Assembly: GCF_009909205.1 (NCBI RefSeq)
Contig: NZ_JAAAPN010000001.1
Coordinates: 248,001-312,000 of the forward strand
DNA: 64,000 nucleotides
DNA from: Aquabacterium fontiphilum
GTDB lineage: Bacteria; Pseudomonadota; Gammaproteobacteria; Burkholderiales; Burkholderiaceae_C
Reading direction: 5' to 3'
Notes under the pieces: model-generated
Told to the model about the DNA's origin: nothing
Database searches by the model: none
What the model saw: the letters and a program-made list of their open reading frames with translations, nothing else
Program-made: the position numbers and the translations under genes
Shown here: one piece after another, positions 18,884-28,766 of the stretch
How the letters are laid out: the number at the start of each line of letters is the position of its first letter
How positions within the stretch are numbered: position 1 is the stretch's first letter

Positions 18884-19714
18884 TCAACCTTGTTGGGGAA
18901 CCCACTTGGGCTTGCGCTTTTGCATGAAGGCGCCGGTGCCTTCCTGGCCCTCGTCGCTGAGCACGGCCTGCGCGAAGAGGCGAGCTGCGTCTTCGACAAG
19001 CTGTTCGGGCGGGGTCAGGCGGGCGCGGGCCAGCAGGCCCTTGGTGGTGGCGATCGCCTGCGGGCCGCAGGCCAGGATGCTGGCGAGCGTGCGCTGCAGC
19101 GCGCCTTCGAGTTCGTCGGCGTTGTTGTGCACCTCGTGCACCAGGCGCAGCGTCAGGGCTTCGGCTGCCTTGATCTTGGCGCCCGTCACCGACAGGCGTT
19201 TGGCCTCAGCGTAACCCAGCCGCTCGACCAGGAAGGGCGCGATCTGCGCCGGGATGATGCCCAGCGAGGTCTCGGGCAGGCGGAAGGCCACGGTGTCCCG
19301 CGCCAGGCTGACGTCGGACACACAAGCCAGGCCGAAACCACCGCCCATCACCGTGCCTTCGAGCACCGTGACGATGGGCAGGGGCGAGCGGGCGTAGGCC
19401 AGGCACAGGCGGCCGAAGGCGGCATTGGTCTCGGCCACCGGGTTCAGTCCTTCAACCGGATCCGGCGCGGCTTGCATCTGAGCCAGCTTCATGCGGGCCT
19501 GCGCCATGTCCGAGATGTCGCCCCCGGCGCAGAAATGCCCGCCGCTGCCTCGCACCACCACCGCGCGCACGTTGGGGTCCTGTTCGGCGGCCTTCAGCCC
19601 CGCGAGCAGCTCGCTGACCATGGCCAGCGACATCGCGTTGCGCACCTCGGGGCGGTTGAGCGTGAGGGTGCAGACGCCTTGCGTGGTCTGCGCCTGGATG
19701 GTGGTGTAGCTCAT
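18884..19714 (-). CDS. Enoyl-CoA hydratase/isomerase (liuC/atuE-like position)
   Basis: A 276-residue crotonase. The oxyanion-hole segments are GSGGHFCAGGDISDM and GTVMGGGFGLA. LPETSLGIIPAQI carries the usual second catalytic region. Start ATG 19714 (MSYTTIQAQ) lies 13 bp from the upstream dehydrogenase stop; an upstream extension would overlap that gene. By position in the operon it should hydrate the methylglutaconyl-type CoA made by the carboxylase. The exact substrate depends on whether the pathway serves leucine/isovalerate or acyclic terpenes. Confidence 0.85.
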   Translation of the reverse strand: MSYTTIQAQTTQGVCTLTLNRPEVRNAMSLAMVSELLAGLKAAEQDPNVRAVVVRGSGGHFCAGGDISDMAQARMKLAQMQAAPDPVEGLNPVAETNAAFGRLCLAYARSPLPIVTVLEGTVMGGGFGLACVSDVSLARDTVAFRLPETSLGIIPAQIAPFLVERLGYAEAKRLSVTGAKIKAAEALTLRLVHEVHNNADELEGALQRTLASILACGPQAIATTKGLLARARLTPPEQLVEDAARLFAQAVLSDEGQEGTGAFMQKRKPKWVPQQG

Positions 19715-19727
19715 CGCTGCGGGCCTC

Positions 19728-20882
19728 TCAGCGTGCCTTCTTGGGCAACGTGCCTTCGAACTTGCAGATGATGCCCAGCATGATTTCGTCGGCGCCACCG
19801 CCGATCGAGACCAGGCGGCCGTCGCGGTAGGCCTGCGAGATGGGGTTGTCGTAAGTGAAGCCCATACCGCCCCAGTACTGCAGGCAGCTGTCGGCCACCT
19901 CGCGGATCAAGCGGCCGCACTTGAGCTTGGCCATTGAGGCCATCTTGGTGACATCCTTGCCTTGCACGTACTCTTCGACGGCGCGGTAGGTCAGCGAGCG
20001 CAGCAGCTCGACCTCGGTGCGCAGCTCGGCCAGGCGGAAGTGGATGACCTGGTTGTTGATCAGCGGCGTGCCGAAGGTGTGGCGCTCCTTGCAGTACTCG
20101 ATGGTCAGGTCGATGAGCTTGTCCAGCATCTTCAGCGAGTTGGCCGCACCGTACAGGCGCTCTTCCTGGAACTGGATCATCTGCATCATGAAGCCCGCGC
20201 CTTCGGTGCCGATCAGGTTGCGGCGGGGCACGCGCACGTTGTCGAAGAAGATCTGCGCCGTGTCCGACGAGTTCATGCCGATCTTCTTGATCTTCTGCGT
20301 GGTGATGCCCTTGGCATCCATCGGCACGATGATCAGCGACTTGTTGCTGTGGACCGGGCCTTCGGAGGTGTTGGCCAGCAGGCAGCACCAGTCGGCCTGT
20401 GTGGCGTTGGTGATCCACATCTTGCTGCCGTTGATGACGTAGTCGTCGCCTTCGGTGCGGGCCGTCGTCTTCAGTGCCGCCACGTCGGATCCACCACCGG
20501 CCTCGCTCACGCCGATGCAGCCCACCATGTCACCGGCAATCGCCGGGGCCAGGTACTCCTTCTTCAGCTCGTGCGAGCCGAAGCGGTGCAGCGCGGGGGT
20601 GCACATGTCGGTCTGCACGCCAATGGCCATGGGCACACCGCCGCAGGGGATGGCGCCCAGCTCTTCGGCCACCACCATCGAGTACGAGAAGTCCAGGCCC
20701 ATGCCGCCGTACTCGGTGTCGTACTTGACGCCCAGCAGGCCCAGCTTGCCCATTTTCTTGAACACCTCGTGGGCGGGGAAGATCTCGGCGGCTTCCCATT
20801 CCTTCACGTAGGGGTTGATCTCTTGTTCGCAGAAGCGCTTGACGGTCTCGGCCAGGGCGCGGTGCTCGGCGGTGAATTGCAT
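19728..20882 (-). CDS. Acyl-CoA dehydrogenase (citronellyl/isovaleryl-CoA type)
   Basis: A 384-residue FAD-dependent acyl-CoA dehydrogenase that makes the 2-enoyl-CoA for the neighbouring carboxylase. Visible motifs are GVSEAGGGSDV (FAD/substrate region), KMWITNATQADW and, near the C-terminus, QYWGGMGFTYDNPISQAYRD. Start ATG 20882 follows a GAGGAG-type site (complement of TCTCCTC). The sequence around GGVPMAIGVQTDM reminds me of citronellyl-CoA dehydrogenases (AtuD) more than of isovaleryl-CoA dehydrogenase, but this is from memory. The gene lies 70 bp after the carboxyltransferase gene in the same operon. Confidence 0.85.
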   Translation of the reverse strand: MQFTAEHRALAETVKRFCEQEINPYVKEWEAAEIFPAHEVFKKMGKLGLLGVKYDTEYGGMGLDFSYSMVVAEELGAIPCGGVPMAIGVQTDMCTPALHRFGSHELKKEYLAPAIAGDMVGCIGVSEAGGGSDVAALKTTARTEGDDYVINGSKMWITNATQADWCCLLANTSEGPVHSNKSLIIVPMDAKGITTQKIKKIGMNSSDTAQIFFDNVRVPRRNLIGTEGAGFMMQMIQFQEERLYGAANSLKMLDKLIDLTIEYCKERHTFGTPLINNQVIHFRLAELRTEVELLRSLTYRAVEEYVQGKDVTKMASMAKLKCGRLIREVADSCLQYWGGMGFTYDNPISQAYRDGRLVSIGGGADEIMLGIICKFEGTLPKKAR

Positions 20883-20952
20883 GGTGTGTCTCCTCGGGTC
20901 GCGGTGTTGACGCGTTGTGTAGGTGATATGTGGGTGATGTGTGGGCGATGGC

Positions 20953-22563
<1,611 letters not shown>

Positions 22564-22593
22564 CGTCTGTGGCATCCTTGATCGTGCCCTTGC

Positions 22594-22638
22594 ACTGTAG
22601 TCGCAGGTTGACGTTAACGTCAACTGATTGCGTATAGG
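22594..22638. promoter_or_regulatory. Divergent promoters with an 18-bp perfect palindrome (likely MerR operator)
   Basis: GTTGACGTTAACGTCAAC at 22607-22624 is a perfect palindrome between the carboxylase operon and the merR gene. Each arm supplies a TTGACG -35. On the plus strand TATAGG (22633-22638) lies 19 bp further, the long spacing usual for MerR-controlled promoters. On the minus strand TACAGT lies 18 bp away. The core 16 bp recur at 27370. Confidence 0.8.
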
Positions 22639-22696
22639 GTGAACCACCGATGTCGCGCGTCATTCCTCGTCGATAATTCAACGTTGAGTCAACCGC

Positions 22697-23236
22697 ATGG
22701 TTGGCACGTCAAGGGAGCAAGACACTGTGGGCCGCCAGCTGAAAGCCAAATCGACCAGGGATGCCGAGTGGGGCGACGAAGACATCGATGCTGACCTGCC
22801 CGCCGCGGGCATGGCCAGTTGGCCGCTGTCGGACGAACACGAAACCGACGCCCTGATGGGCATCGCCGAGGTCTGTGAGCGCTATGGCGTGTCGCCCCGC
22901 GCCCTGCGTTTCTACGAAACCAAGGGGCTGCTCGCGCCCCGCCGCATCAATGGCACCCGGGTCTACAACCGGGATGACCGCGCGCGGCTGCGCCGCATCC
23001 TGCGCGCCAAGTCACTGGGCATGCCGCTGTCCGAGATCAAGCACTACCTGGACATGTACGGCCGCCATGGCGAGGGCCGCATCCAGCAGCTGACCTACGT
23101 GATCGAGAAGACGGATGCGGCCATCGCCGATCTGGAGGCCAAGCGCGCCGAGATCGACGCGACGCTGGCCGAACTGCGGGCCATCAATGCGCACAGCCGC
23201 TCGGTGTTGTCGGCCAAGCGCAAATCGGGCGGCTGA
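22697..23236 (+). CDS. MerR family regulator (LiuR-like)
   Basis: A 179-residue MerR regulator with an unusually long N-terminal extension of about 50 residues before the winged helix (MGIAEVCERYGVSPRALRFY, then GTRVYNRDDRARL). A coiled-coil dimer helix follows (about 115-165). No cysteine metal motif is seen, so it likely senses an acyl-CoA. It is transcribed away from the carboxylase operon. The 18-bp palindrome lies 73 bp before its start. A later start (MGIAEV, about 22858) would give a classic MerR length. By position it matches LiuR, the regulator of branched-chain catabolism. Confidence 0.82.
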   Translation: MVGTSREQDTVGRQLKAKSTRDAEWGDEDIDADLPAAGMASWPLSDEHETDALMGIAEVCERYGVSPRALRFYETKGLLAPRRINGTRVYNRDDRARLRRILRAKSLGMPLSEIKHYLDMYGRHGEGRIQQLTYVIEKTDAAIADLEAKRAEIDATLAELRAINAHSRSVLSAKRKSGG

Positions 23237-23257
23237 CGCAGCCCGGGTTCAGTGCGT

Positions 23258-25255
23258 TCAGCGGGCGCCCACGCGTGCGAGGTGGGTGTCGATGCAGCGG
23301 AGCAGGGCCTGCACGTCCAGCGGCTTGGTGAGGTAGCTGGCAAAGCCGGCCGCCTCGGCGCGGTGGATCTGGTCGGGCATGGCGTCGGCCGAGAACGCCA
23401 CCTTCGGAATGGCCTGGAGCCCGGGGATCCGGTCGAGCGCTTCGGCCAGCTCGAAGCCGGTCATGTCACCGAGGTGCATATCGAGCAGCAGGAGGTCAGG
23501 CGGTGCCGCCTGGGCCTGCGCGAGTGCGGCAGCGCCATCGGGCGCGACCACGAGATGGCAGGCCGGGCGCAGGCTCAGCACATTGCGCACCAGTTCGGCA
23601 TTGATCTCGTTGTCTTCGGCGTAGAGCACCGTCATCTTGGGCGGCTGGGGGGGCGGCGCGTGCGACGCGGACGACGTGACCAATGCGGTCTCGGCCGTCA
23701 CGATGCGCTCGGGCTGAGCCTGGCCCACGGGCAGCCAGGCGGTGAAGCGCGATCCCACGCCCGGCGTGCTGTTCACGTCCAGTCTGCCCTGCATGGCCTC
23801 CAGCAGCTTGCGCACGATCACCAGACCGATGCCTGTGCCCTCGATGCCGCTGTGTTCGGCCCCCAAGCGGTCGAAGGGCTGGAACAGGCGCTGCAGCTGC
23901 TCGGCCGACAGGCCCTGGCCGGTGTCGGACACGCTGATGGCCACGTGATGATCTTGCTGCCAGATGCGCACCTGTACCTCGCCATGCGGACGGTTGTACT
24001 TGACCGCGTTGCTCAGCAGATTGACCAATACCTGGCGGAGTCGCATCGGATCGGCCCACACAGGCAGGTGTGGCTCGGCTTGGGGCGCCAGCAGCCGGAT
24101 GGCCTTGTCGCTGGCCAGCCCTTCAACCAGGTACAGCGCTTCTTGCAGCACCGTCAGTGGCGTGGTGGGCTGGGGCGACAGCGGCAGGTTGCCGGCCTCG
24201 ATGCGCGACAGGTCGAGCACGTCGCTGATGATGCCCAGCAGGTGCGAGCCGGCGTCCTCGATGAGCTGCACTTTCTTGAGCTGAGCTTCGCTCAGCCCGC
24301 CCTTCGGGTCCAGCCGCAGCAGCTGCGCAAAGCCGATCACGGCGTTCAGTGGCGTGCGCAGTTCGTGGCTCACGCGTGAGAGAAAGTCGCTCTTGGCCTG
24401 GTTGGCGTCCTGGGCGACACGGGCGGCGAGCTTGGCCTCGGCCAGGGCCTTCTTGTCGGTGACGTCGGCTGTGTGGCCGTACCAGACGATGCTGCCGTCG
24501 GCCTCGGTGACGGGAATGGCATGGCCGCCGTACACGCGCAGGCCGCGCGAGGGCAGGATCACGCGGTATTCGAAGTCCACCGGCTTGAGCGCGGCCCCGG
24601 GTGGTGGCGCGGTGGCCAGCCGCCGTGCGTAGGCCAGGTCGTCGGGGTGCACGCGGATGTGGTGGGCGTAGTAGTCGCGCGCCATCTGTTCGTGCGGCAG
24701 CTCGAACATCTCCATGGCGCGGTCACTGATGTACAGAAAGCGGGCCCGCCCGGCGGCGTCAAATCCGATCTTGTGGATCAGGCCGGGCACGAACTTGCCC
24801 ATGCTGCTGAGCAGGGCTTCGCGTTCGCGCAGGCCCTGGTCGGCGGCCTTGCGTTCGGTGATGTCCTCGATCACGGTCGCGAAGTGCGAGGGCTGGCCTT
24901 GCTCATCGTGCACCAGACACGAGGTCACCAAAGCCCAGACGGTCTGCCCGTCCGGGCGCAGGTAGCGCTTCTCGCGCCGGAAATGACTCAGCGCGCCGCG
25001 GATCATGTCCTGGGCGGCTTGCGCGTCATGGCCTACATCGTCCGGGTGGGTGATGTCCTGGAAGCGGCGCTGCTGCAGCGCCTCGGCCGGGTAGCCGAGC
25101 ATGGTGCACAGGCTGGGGTTGACCTCGATGAAGCGGCCATCCAGACTCACCAGCGCCTGGCCGGTGGCAGACAGCACAAAGGCCTGCTGGTAGCGCCGGG
25201 CCTGGGCGCGGGCTTCCTGCAGGGCTTGTGTCAACGCGTCATCGTCGTGCTTCAC
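23258..25255 (-). CDS. Soluble PAS-PAS hybrid sensor histidine kinase with receiver
   Basis: A 665-residue protein without transmembrane segments. Order: PAS (about 20-140, ending with an ITERKAAD linker), PAS (about 150-275), HisKA with SHELRTPLNAV (His297), HATPase (NLLSNAVKYN; DTGQGLS; GTGIGLVI) and a C-terminal receiver (LLLLDMHLG, Asp592; KPLD). The start is GTG 25255, overlapping the stop of the upstream GGDEF gene by 4 bp (GTGA), so the two are coupled. The signal is unknown; both PAS domains are cytoplasmic. It converges on the MerR gene with a 21-bp gap. Confidence 0.88.
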   Translation of the reverse strand: MKHDDDALTQALQEARAQARRYQQAFVLSATGQALVSLDGRFIEVNPSLCTMLGYPAEALQQRRFQDITHPDDVGHDAQAAQDMIRGALSHFRREKRYLRPDGQTVWALVTSCLVHDEQGQPSHFATVIEDITERKAADQGLREREALLSSMGKFVPGLIHKIGFDAAGRARFLYISDRAMEMFELPHEQMARDYYAHHIRVHPDDLAYARRLATAPPPGAALKPVDFEYRVILPSRGLRVYGGHAIPVTEADGSIVWYGHTADVTDKKALAEAKLAARVAQDANQAKSDFLSRVSHELRTPLNAVIGFAQLLRLDPKGGLSEAQLKKVQLIEDAGSHLLGIISDVLDLSRIEAGNLPLSPQPTTPLTVLQEALYLVEGLASDKAIRLLAPQAEPHLPVWADPMRLRQVLVNLLSNAVKYNRPHGEVQVRIWQQDHHVAISVSDTGQGLSAEQLQRLFQPFDRLGAEHSGIEGTGIGLVIVRKLLEAMQGRLDVNSTPGVGSRFTAWLPVGQAQPERIVTAETALVTSSASHAPPPQPPKMTVLYAEDNEINAELVRNVLSLRPACHLVVAPDGAAALAQAQAAPPDLLLLDMHLGDMTGFELAEALDRIPGLQAIPKVAFSADAMPDQIHRAEAAGFASYLTKPLDVQALLRCIDTHLARVGAR

Positions 25256-26244
25256 CGCACCCCCATGAAGACCTTCCAGCGGTGTTCATTGTGCCGCTTC
25301 GACTGTCGCAGGGCTTCCTCGGCGGTGTCCAGTAAGGCCTTTCCCGAGGGGACGCTGTCGTCATAGGCCGCCGCGCCGATCGAGACACCCACGCCAACCT
25401 CATCCCCGCCTGACAGCGCAATGGGCGCCGCGACAGCGCGGCGGATGCGCTGGCTGAGCACTTCCGCGGACTCGAGGGCGCCATGGCGCATCACGATGCC
25501 GAATGTGTCACTGTCGAAGCGGCAGACGGCGTCGCCGGTGCGCACCTGCAGCACCAGCCGGCGGGCCACCTCGCGCAGCACCTCGTCGCCTGCGGCATGG
25601 CCGAACCCGTCATTGACCTGCTTGAAGCCATCCAGATCGAGCAGCAGCACGCTGAAGGGTTCGCCCGTGCGCATGGCGTGGGCCAGTTCGCCCTCGAGGC
25701 TGCGGTCGAAATGCACGCGGTTGCCCAGGCCGGTCAGCGCGTCGGTCAGCGCCAGCTGGGACAGCTGGGTGGCCTGCTCGTGGCAGCGCAGCGCACACTG
25801 CAGCAGGGTGGCGAGATCTTGCAGGCGGACCTGCTCCTCTGGCTGAAAGGCGCGGGCCTGGGTGTCCATGACGGCCAGCACACCGCGTATCCCGCCGCTG
25901 TCGTCCAGTAGCGGGACGCTGAGGTGGCTGCGCAGCCCGGGGGGGCTGGTGACCAGCGGATGGGCTCGAACGGCCGGCCACTGCAGCAGATCGTGCGTGT
26001 GGCGGGGCTCCGGCGTCAGCGGCGCGAGGCGGTCGCACAGCGCGTCGTCTCGAGGCAGGCTGTCGACCGGCAGCCCCACGCTGGCGACGAAGCGCAAGTG
26101 CGCGGCGTCCAGCAGCCCGACAGCGGCCGCTGGCGCGCCCATGGCTGCGGCGGCAAGGCGGGCCACGGCGTCGAGCTCGGCTGCGGCGACTGCAGGCGGG
26201 ATGTCGGTGAGGCGGGGTGGGGCTTGCATGGTGGATTCGGTCAT
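25252..26244 (-). CDS. GAF-GGDEF protein with degenerate active site
   Basis: A 330-residue protein with an N-terminal GAF domain (about 25-165) and a GGDEF fold (about 170-325). The signature loop reads FDSDTF (243-248) instead of xGGDEF, so cyclase activity is unlikely; a c-di-GMP/GTP-binding or scaffolding role is possible. The metal-region DLDGFKQVNDGFGH is retained. Start ATG 26244 was preferred over a longer Pro-rich extension to 26400. Its stop overlaps the histidine-kinase start, so the two probably act together, the GAF-GGDEF protein as co-sensor. Confidence 0.82.
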   Translation of the reverse strand: MTESTMQAPPRLTDIPPAVAAAELDAVARLAAAAMGAPAAAVGLLDAAHLRFVASVGLPVDSLPRDDALCDRLAPLTPEPRHTHDLLQWPAVRAHPLVTSPPGLRSHLSVPLLDDSGGIRGVLAVMDTQARAFQPEEQVRLQDLATLLQCALRCHEQATQLSQLALTDALTGLGNRVHFDRSLEGELAHAMRTGEPFSVLLLDLDGFKQVNDGFGHAAGDEVLREVARRLVLQVRTGDAVCRFDSDTFGIVMRHGALESAEVLSQRIRRAVAAPIALSGGDEVGVGVSIGAAAYDDSVPSGKALLDTAEEALRQSKRHNEHRWKVFMGVR

Positions 26245-26465
26245 CGCTTGACTGGATATCGGCTGCTGAGGCCCAAACCTCAGGGCTCGGCCGGGGTTTT
26301 CGGGGCTTCCCCGAGGTGCCCGGGCGCCGTCCCCCCTGATCAAGCGGCCGGGTTCACGCGATGTGGGCGGCGCAGCAAAGGGATTCCCCTTTCCATTCAA
26401 CGCGCCCCATTGCGCACCATGGGCTTGCGTGGCTGTTCACGCGATCTCACGGCAAGGAGCACACC
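26245..26465. other. Structured 221-bp intergenic region
   Basis: Divergent gap between the GAF-GGDEF gene and the 46-residue small gene. It holds two perfect hairpins: CTGAGG/CCTCAG (26266-26283) and TCGGGG/CCCCGA with a CTT loop (26300-26314). Neither is followed by a T-tract. No known riboswitch consensus was recognised. Confidence 0.45.
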
Positions 26466-26606
26466 ATGAACCCCACCCAATGCGACCAACCTGCTGCCCT
26501 GTTTGCCGCCTGCATGCACGCCGGCGGTTGGCCCAAGCTGGGCTTTCAGTGCCAGGACGACGCCGAAGAGGTGCTTTCCTGCTACGACGACATCATCCTG
26601 TTGTGA
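26466..26606 (+). CDS. 46-residue small protein with four cysteines
   Basis: The ATG at 26466 is preceded by a strong AAGGAG site with about 7 bp spacing, the main reason to call this a gene. The product has 46 residues, with Cys at 6, 16, 29 and 39 (gaps 10, 13, 10) and an acidic, hydrophobic end (CYDDIILL). There is no signal peptide or membrane segment. I do not recognise the family. It stands alone between a divergent c-di-GMP-type gene and a convergent TetR gene 30 bp away. A metal- or redox-linked role is possible from the Cys pattern only. Confidence 0.6.
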   Translation: MNPTQCDQPAALFAACMHAGGWPKLGFQCQDDAEEVLSCYDDIILL

Positions 26607-26636
26607 CGCGATCCACTGTGGCGGGCGGCGCGCCCC

Positions 26637-27284
26637 TCAGGCGCTGTCGTCCTCGGACAGCGCCCGCCACAGGATGCGAAACAGTTCGTCGAACTGCTCG
26701 ATGAGCGGCTGCTTCTCGCGCCGCACGATGTGCATCAGCGCGACGCGCCCTACCAGGCCCATGAAGACGTCCAGCAGCACCTTGGCCGACACGCGGCGGT
26801 TGAGCACCCCGCGGGCTTGCCCATCCTTGAACACCCCCAGGAAGGCGCCCATCAGTTCGGGGCTTTCGTAGATGCGGATGTTGCGGTGCCTTGAGACCGG
26901 CACGGCGGTGAACAGCAGCATCATCACTGCCGGGTGCTTGTCCATGTAGTCGAGCGTGACCCAGAAGGTCTTGCGCAAGCGCTCGCGGGCGTCGTCGATG
27001 CCCTGCAGGTGGTCGATCATGCGCTCGGCCAGTCGGCCAAGCATGACGTCCAGCATGGCGTAGACCAGCACCTCCTTGCTGCCGAAGTACTTGTAGATGG
27101 TCTGCAGCGACACGTTGGCCGCCTTGGCCACATCCAGCAGGCTCACCTCGTGAAAATCCCGTTCAGAAAACAGCGCCAGCACCGCCTTCTCCAGGCGGTG
27201 AAGCGTGTCGGCCCGCATGCTGTCGAGGGCCGCGCGGCGCTCGACAGCGGTTTCGGGTGGGGCGGTGCGGGCATCGGTTTGCAT
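26637..27284 (-). CDS. TetR family regulator of the second acyl-CoA operon
   Basis: A 215-residue TetR protein. The HTH is visible as SLLDVAKAANVSLQTIYKYFGSK (about residues 49-71). The ligand domain follows, with a C-terminal helix LIEQFDELFRILWRAL. It is divergent from the acyl-CoA dehydrogenase/thiolase/FadB operon. The inverted repeat GGTAAT-N4-ATTACC occurs 23 bp upstream of its start and again before the dehydrogenase gene, as expected for an autorepressor that also represses the operon. The likely ligand is an acyl-CoA. Confidence 0.85.
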   Translation of the reverse strand: MQTDARTAPPETAVERRAALDSMRADTLHRLEKAVLALFSERDFHEVSLLDVAKAANVSLQTIYKYFGSKEVLVYAMLDVMLGRLAERMIDHLQGIDDARERLRKTFWVTLDYMDKHPAVMMLLFTAVPVSRHRNIRIYESPELMGAFLGVFKDGQARGVLNRRVSAKVLLDVFMGLVGRVALMHIVRREKQPLIEQFDELFRILWRALSEDDSA

Positions 27285-27306
27285 GGGGAAGGTGACGTAC
27301 CGTTGG

Positions 27307-27322
27307 GGTAATCATTATTACC
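27307..27322. promoter_or_regulatory. TetR-type operator copy 1
   Basis: GGTAATCATTATTACC has perfect 6-bp arms with a 4-bp spacer and lies 23 bp upstream of tetR. The same arms and spacing recur at 27484. Confidence 0.75.
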
Positions 27323-27369
27323 AGATGAACGGTCGTTCGCAAAAAAGTGGCGCCTCCCCTTGCCGATTG

Positions 27370-27385
27370 TTGACGTTAACGTCAA
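27370..27385. promoter_or_regulatory. Second copy of the MerR palindrome
   Basis: TTGACGTTAACGTCAA is identical to the core of the palindrome at 22607-22624. It lies in the tetR/acyl-CoA dehydrogenase gap, about 85 bp from tetR and 175 bp from the dehydrogenase start. It puts this operon under the MerR regulator as well. Confidence 0.75.
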
Positions 27386-27483
27386 TATCCTTCGCTGAGG
27401 CGTGCGCCAGGAACACTGGGCACGCTGCGCGTCAGGCCGGTGTCGTGGCTGAACACCTGGGGTAAACCAGAGGTTTGGTGTTG

Positions 27484-27499
27484 GGTAATCCAAATTACC
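27484..27499. promoter_or_regulatory. TetR-type operator copy 2
   Basis: GGTAATCCAAATTACC repeats the GGTAAT-N4-ATTACC pattern, 61 bp before the acyl-CoA dehydrogenase start. It is well placed to block that operon's promoter. Confidence 0.75.
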
Positions 27500-27560
27500 T
27501 GATCGTTTGCCGGCCGGCGCGTTCGTGAGAGCAGATTGCGTGAACCGAGGAGACACCCCC

Positions 27561-28721
27561 ATGCCCATTCAAAACTTCGCCCCCGCCTGGATGACCGACG
27601 AGCACAAGATGGTGTTCGAGTCGGCCAAGCGCTTCATGATCGAGCAATGGCAGCCCAAGGACGAAGGCTGGCGCGCCCAGGGCATGATGGACCGCCAGGC
27701 CTGGGAAGACGCCGGCGCCAACGGTTTTCTGTGCGCCTCGATGCCCGAAGCGTACGGCGGTGGCGGCGGTGACTTCGGCCACGAGGCCGCCCTGGTTCTG
27801 GCCCAGGGTGAAGCCGGTATCGGCGGCTTTGGCGGCTCGCTGCACTCTGGCATCGTGGCCCCCTACATCCTGCATTACGGTACCGAAGAGCAGAAGAAGC
27901 GCTGGCTGCCCAAGCTGGCCACCGGCGAGCTCATCGGTGCCATCGCCATGACCGAGCCGGGCACAGGCTCCGACCTGCAAGGTGTGCGCACGCTGGCGCA
28001 GAAATCCGAAGACGGCCAGACTTACAAGATCAACGGCAGCAAGACCTTCATCACCAACGGCCAGCTCGCCAACCTGATCATCGTCGTGTGCAAGACCGAC
28101 AAGGACGCGGGCGCCCAGGGCATCTCGCTGTTCGTGGTCGAGACCGACGAGGCCCCCGGCTTCCGCCGTGGTCGCAACCTCGACAAGATCGGCATGGAAG
28201 CGCAGGACACCTCCGAGCTGTTCTTCGACGACGTGGTGGTGAGCAAGCACAACCTGATCGGCGAGCAAGAGGGCATGGGCTTCTTCCAGCTGATGCAGGA
28301 GCTGCCGCAAGAGCGCCTGCTGGTGGCCCTGGCGGGCATCGCCGCCATGGAATACGCGATGAAGGTCACGCTCGAATACACCAAAGAGCGCAAGGCCTTC
28401 GGCAAGCCCATCTTCAGCTTCCAGAACACGCGCTTCAAGCTGGCCGAGTGCCAGGCCCTGTTGCTGGCCTCGCGCGCCCTGGTCGATGCGGCCATGGTCT
28501 CGCACCTCAAGGGCGAGCTGGGCGTGGACCGCGCTGCACTGATCAAGTACTGGATCACCGATAACCAGTGCAAGCTGATCGACGAATGCCTGCAGCTCTT
28601 CGGTGGCTACGGCTACATGAAGGAGTACCCGATCGCCCGCCTGTGGGCCGACTCGCGCGTGCAACGCATCTACGGCGGCACCAACGAGATCATGAAAGAG
28701 CTCGCTTCGCGCTTCCTGTGA
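27561..28721 (+). CDS. Acyl-CoA dehydrogenase
   Basis: A 386-residue FAD acyl-CoA dehydrogenase. Motifs: AMTEPGTGSDLQGV, SKTFITNGQLAN, the RGRNLDKIGMEAQDTSEL region and the C-terminal LFGGYGYMKEYPIARLW and IYGGTNEIM. The start follows GAGGAGA with about 7 bp spacing. It heads an operon with thiolase, a FadB-like protein and an alpha-methylacyl-CoA racemase. It carries out the first oxidation of a beta-oxidation spiral; the neighbour racemase suggests methyl-branched acyl-CoAs. Both a MerR-type and TetR-type operators lie upstream. Confidence 0.9.
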   Translation: MPIQNFAPAWMTDEHKMVFESAKRFMIEQWQPKDEGWRAQGMMDRQAWEDAGANGFLCASMPEAYGGGGGDFGHEAALVLAQGEAGIGGFGGSLHSGIVAPYILHYGTEEQKKRWLPKLATGELIGAIAMTEPGTGSDLQGVRTLAQKSEDGQTYKINGSKTFITNGQLANLIIVVCKTDKDAGAQGISLFVVETDEAPGFRRGRNLDKIGMEAQDTSELFFDDVVVSKHNLIGEQEGMGFFQLMQELPQERLLVALAGIAAMEYAMKVTLEYTKERKAFGKPIFSFQNTRFKLAECQALLLASRALVDAAMVSHLKGELGVDRAALIKYWITDNQCKLIDECLQLFGGYGYMKEYPIARLWADSRVQRIYGGTNEIMKELASRFL

Positions 28722-28766
28722 TCTGCGGCTTCGTCTTCCACTCAACCTACATCTGAGGAGCTTCAC

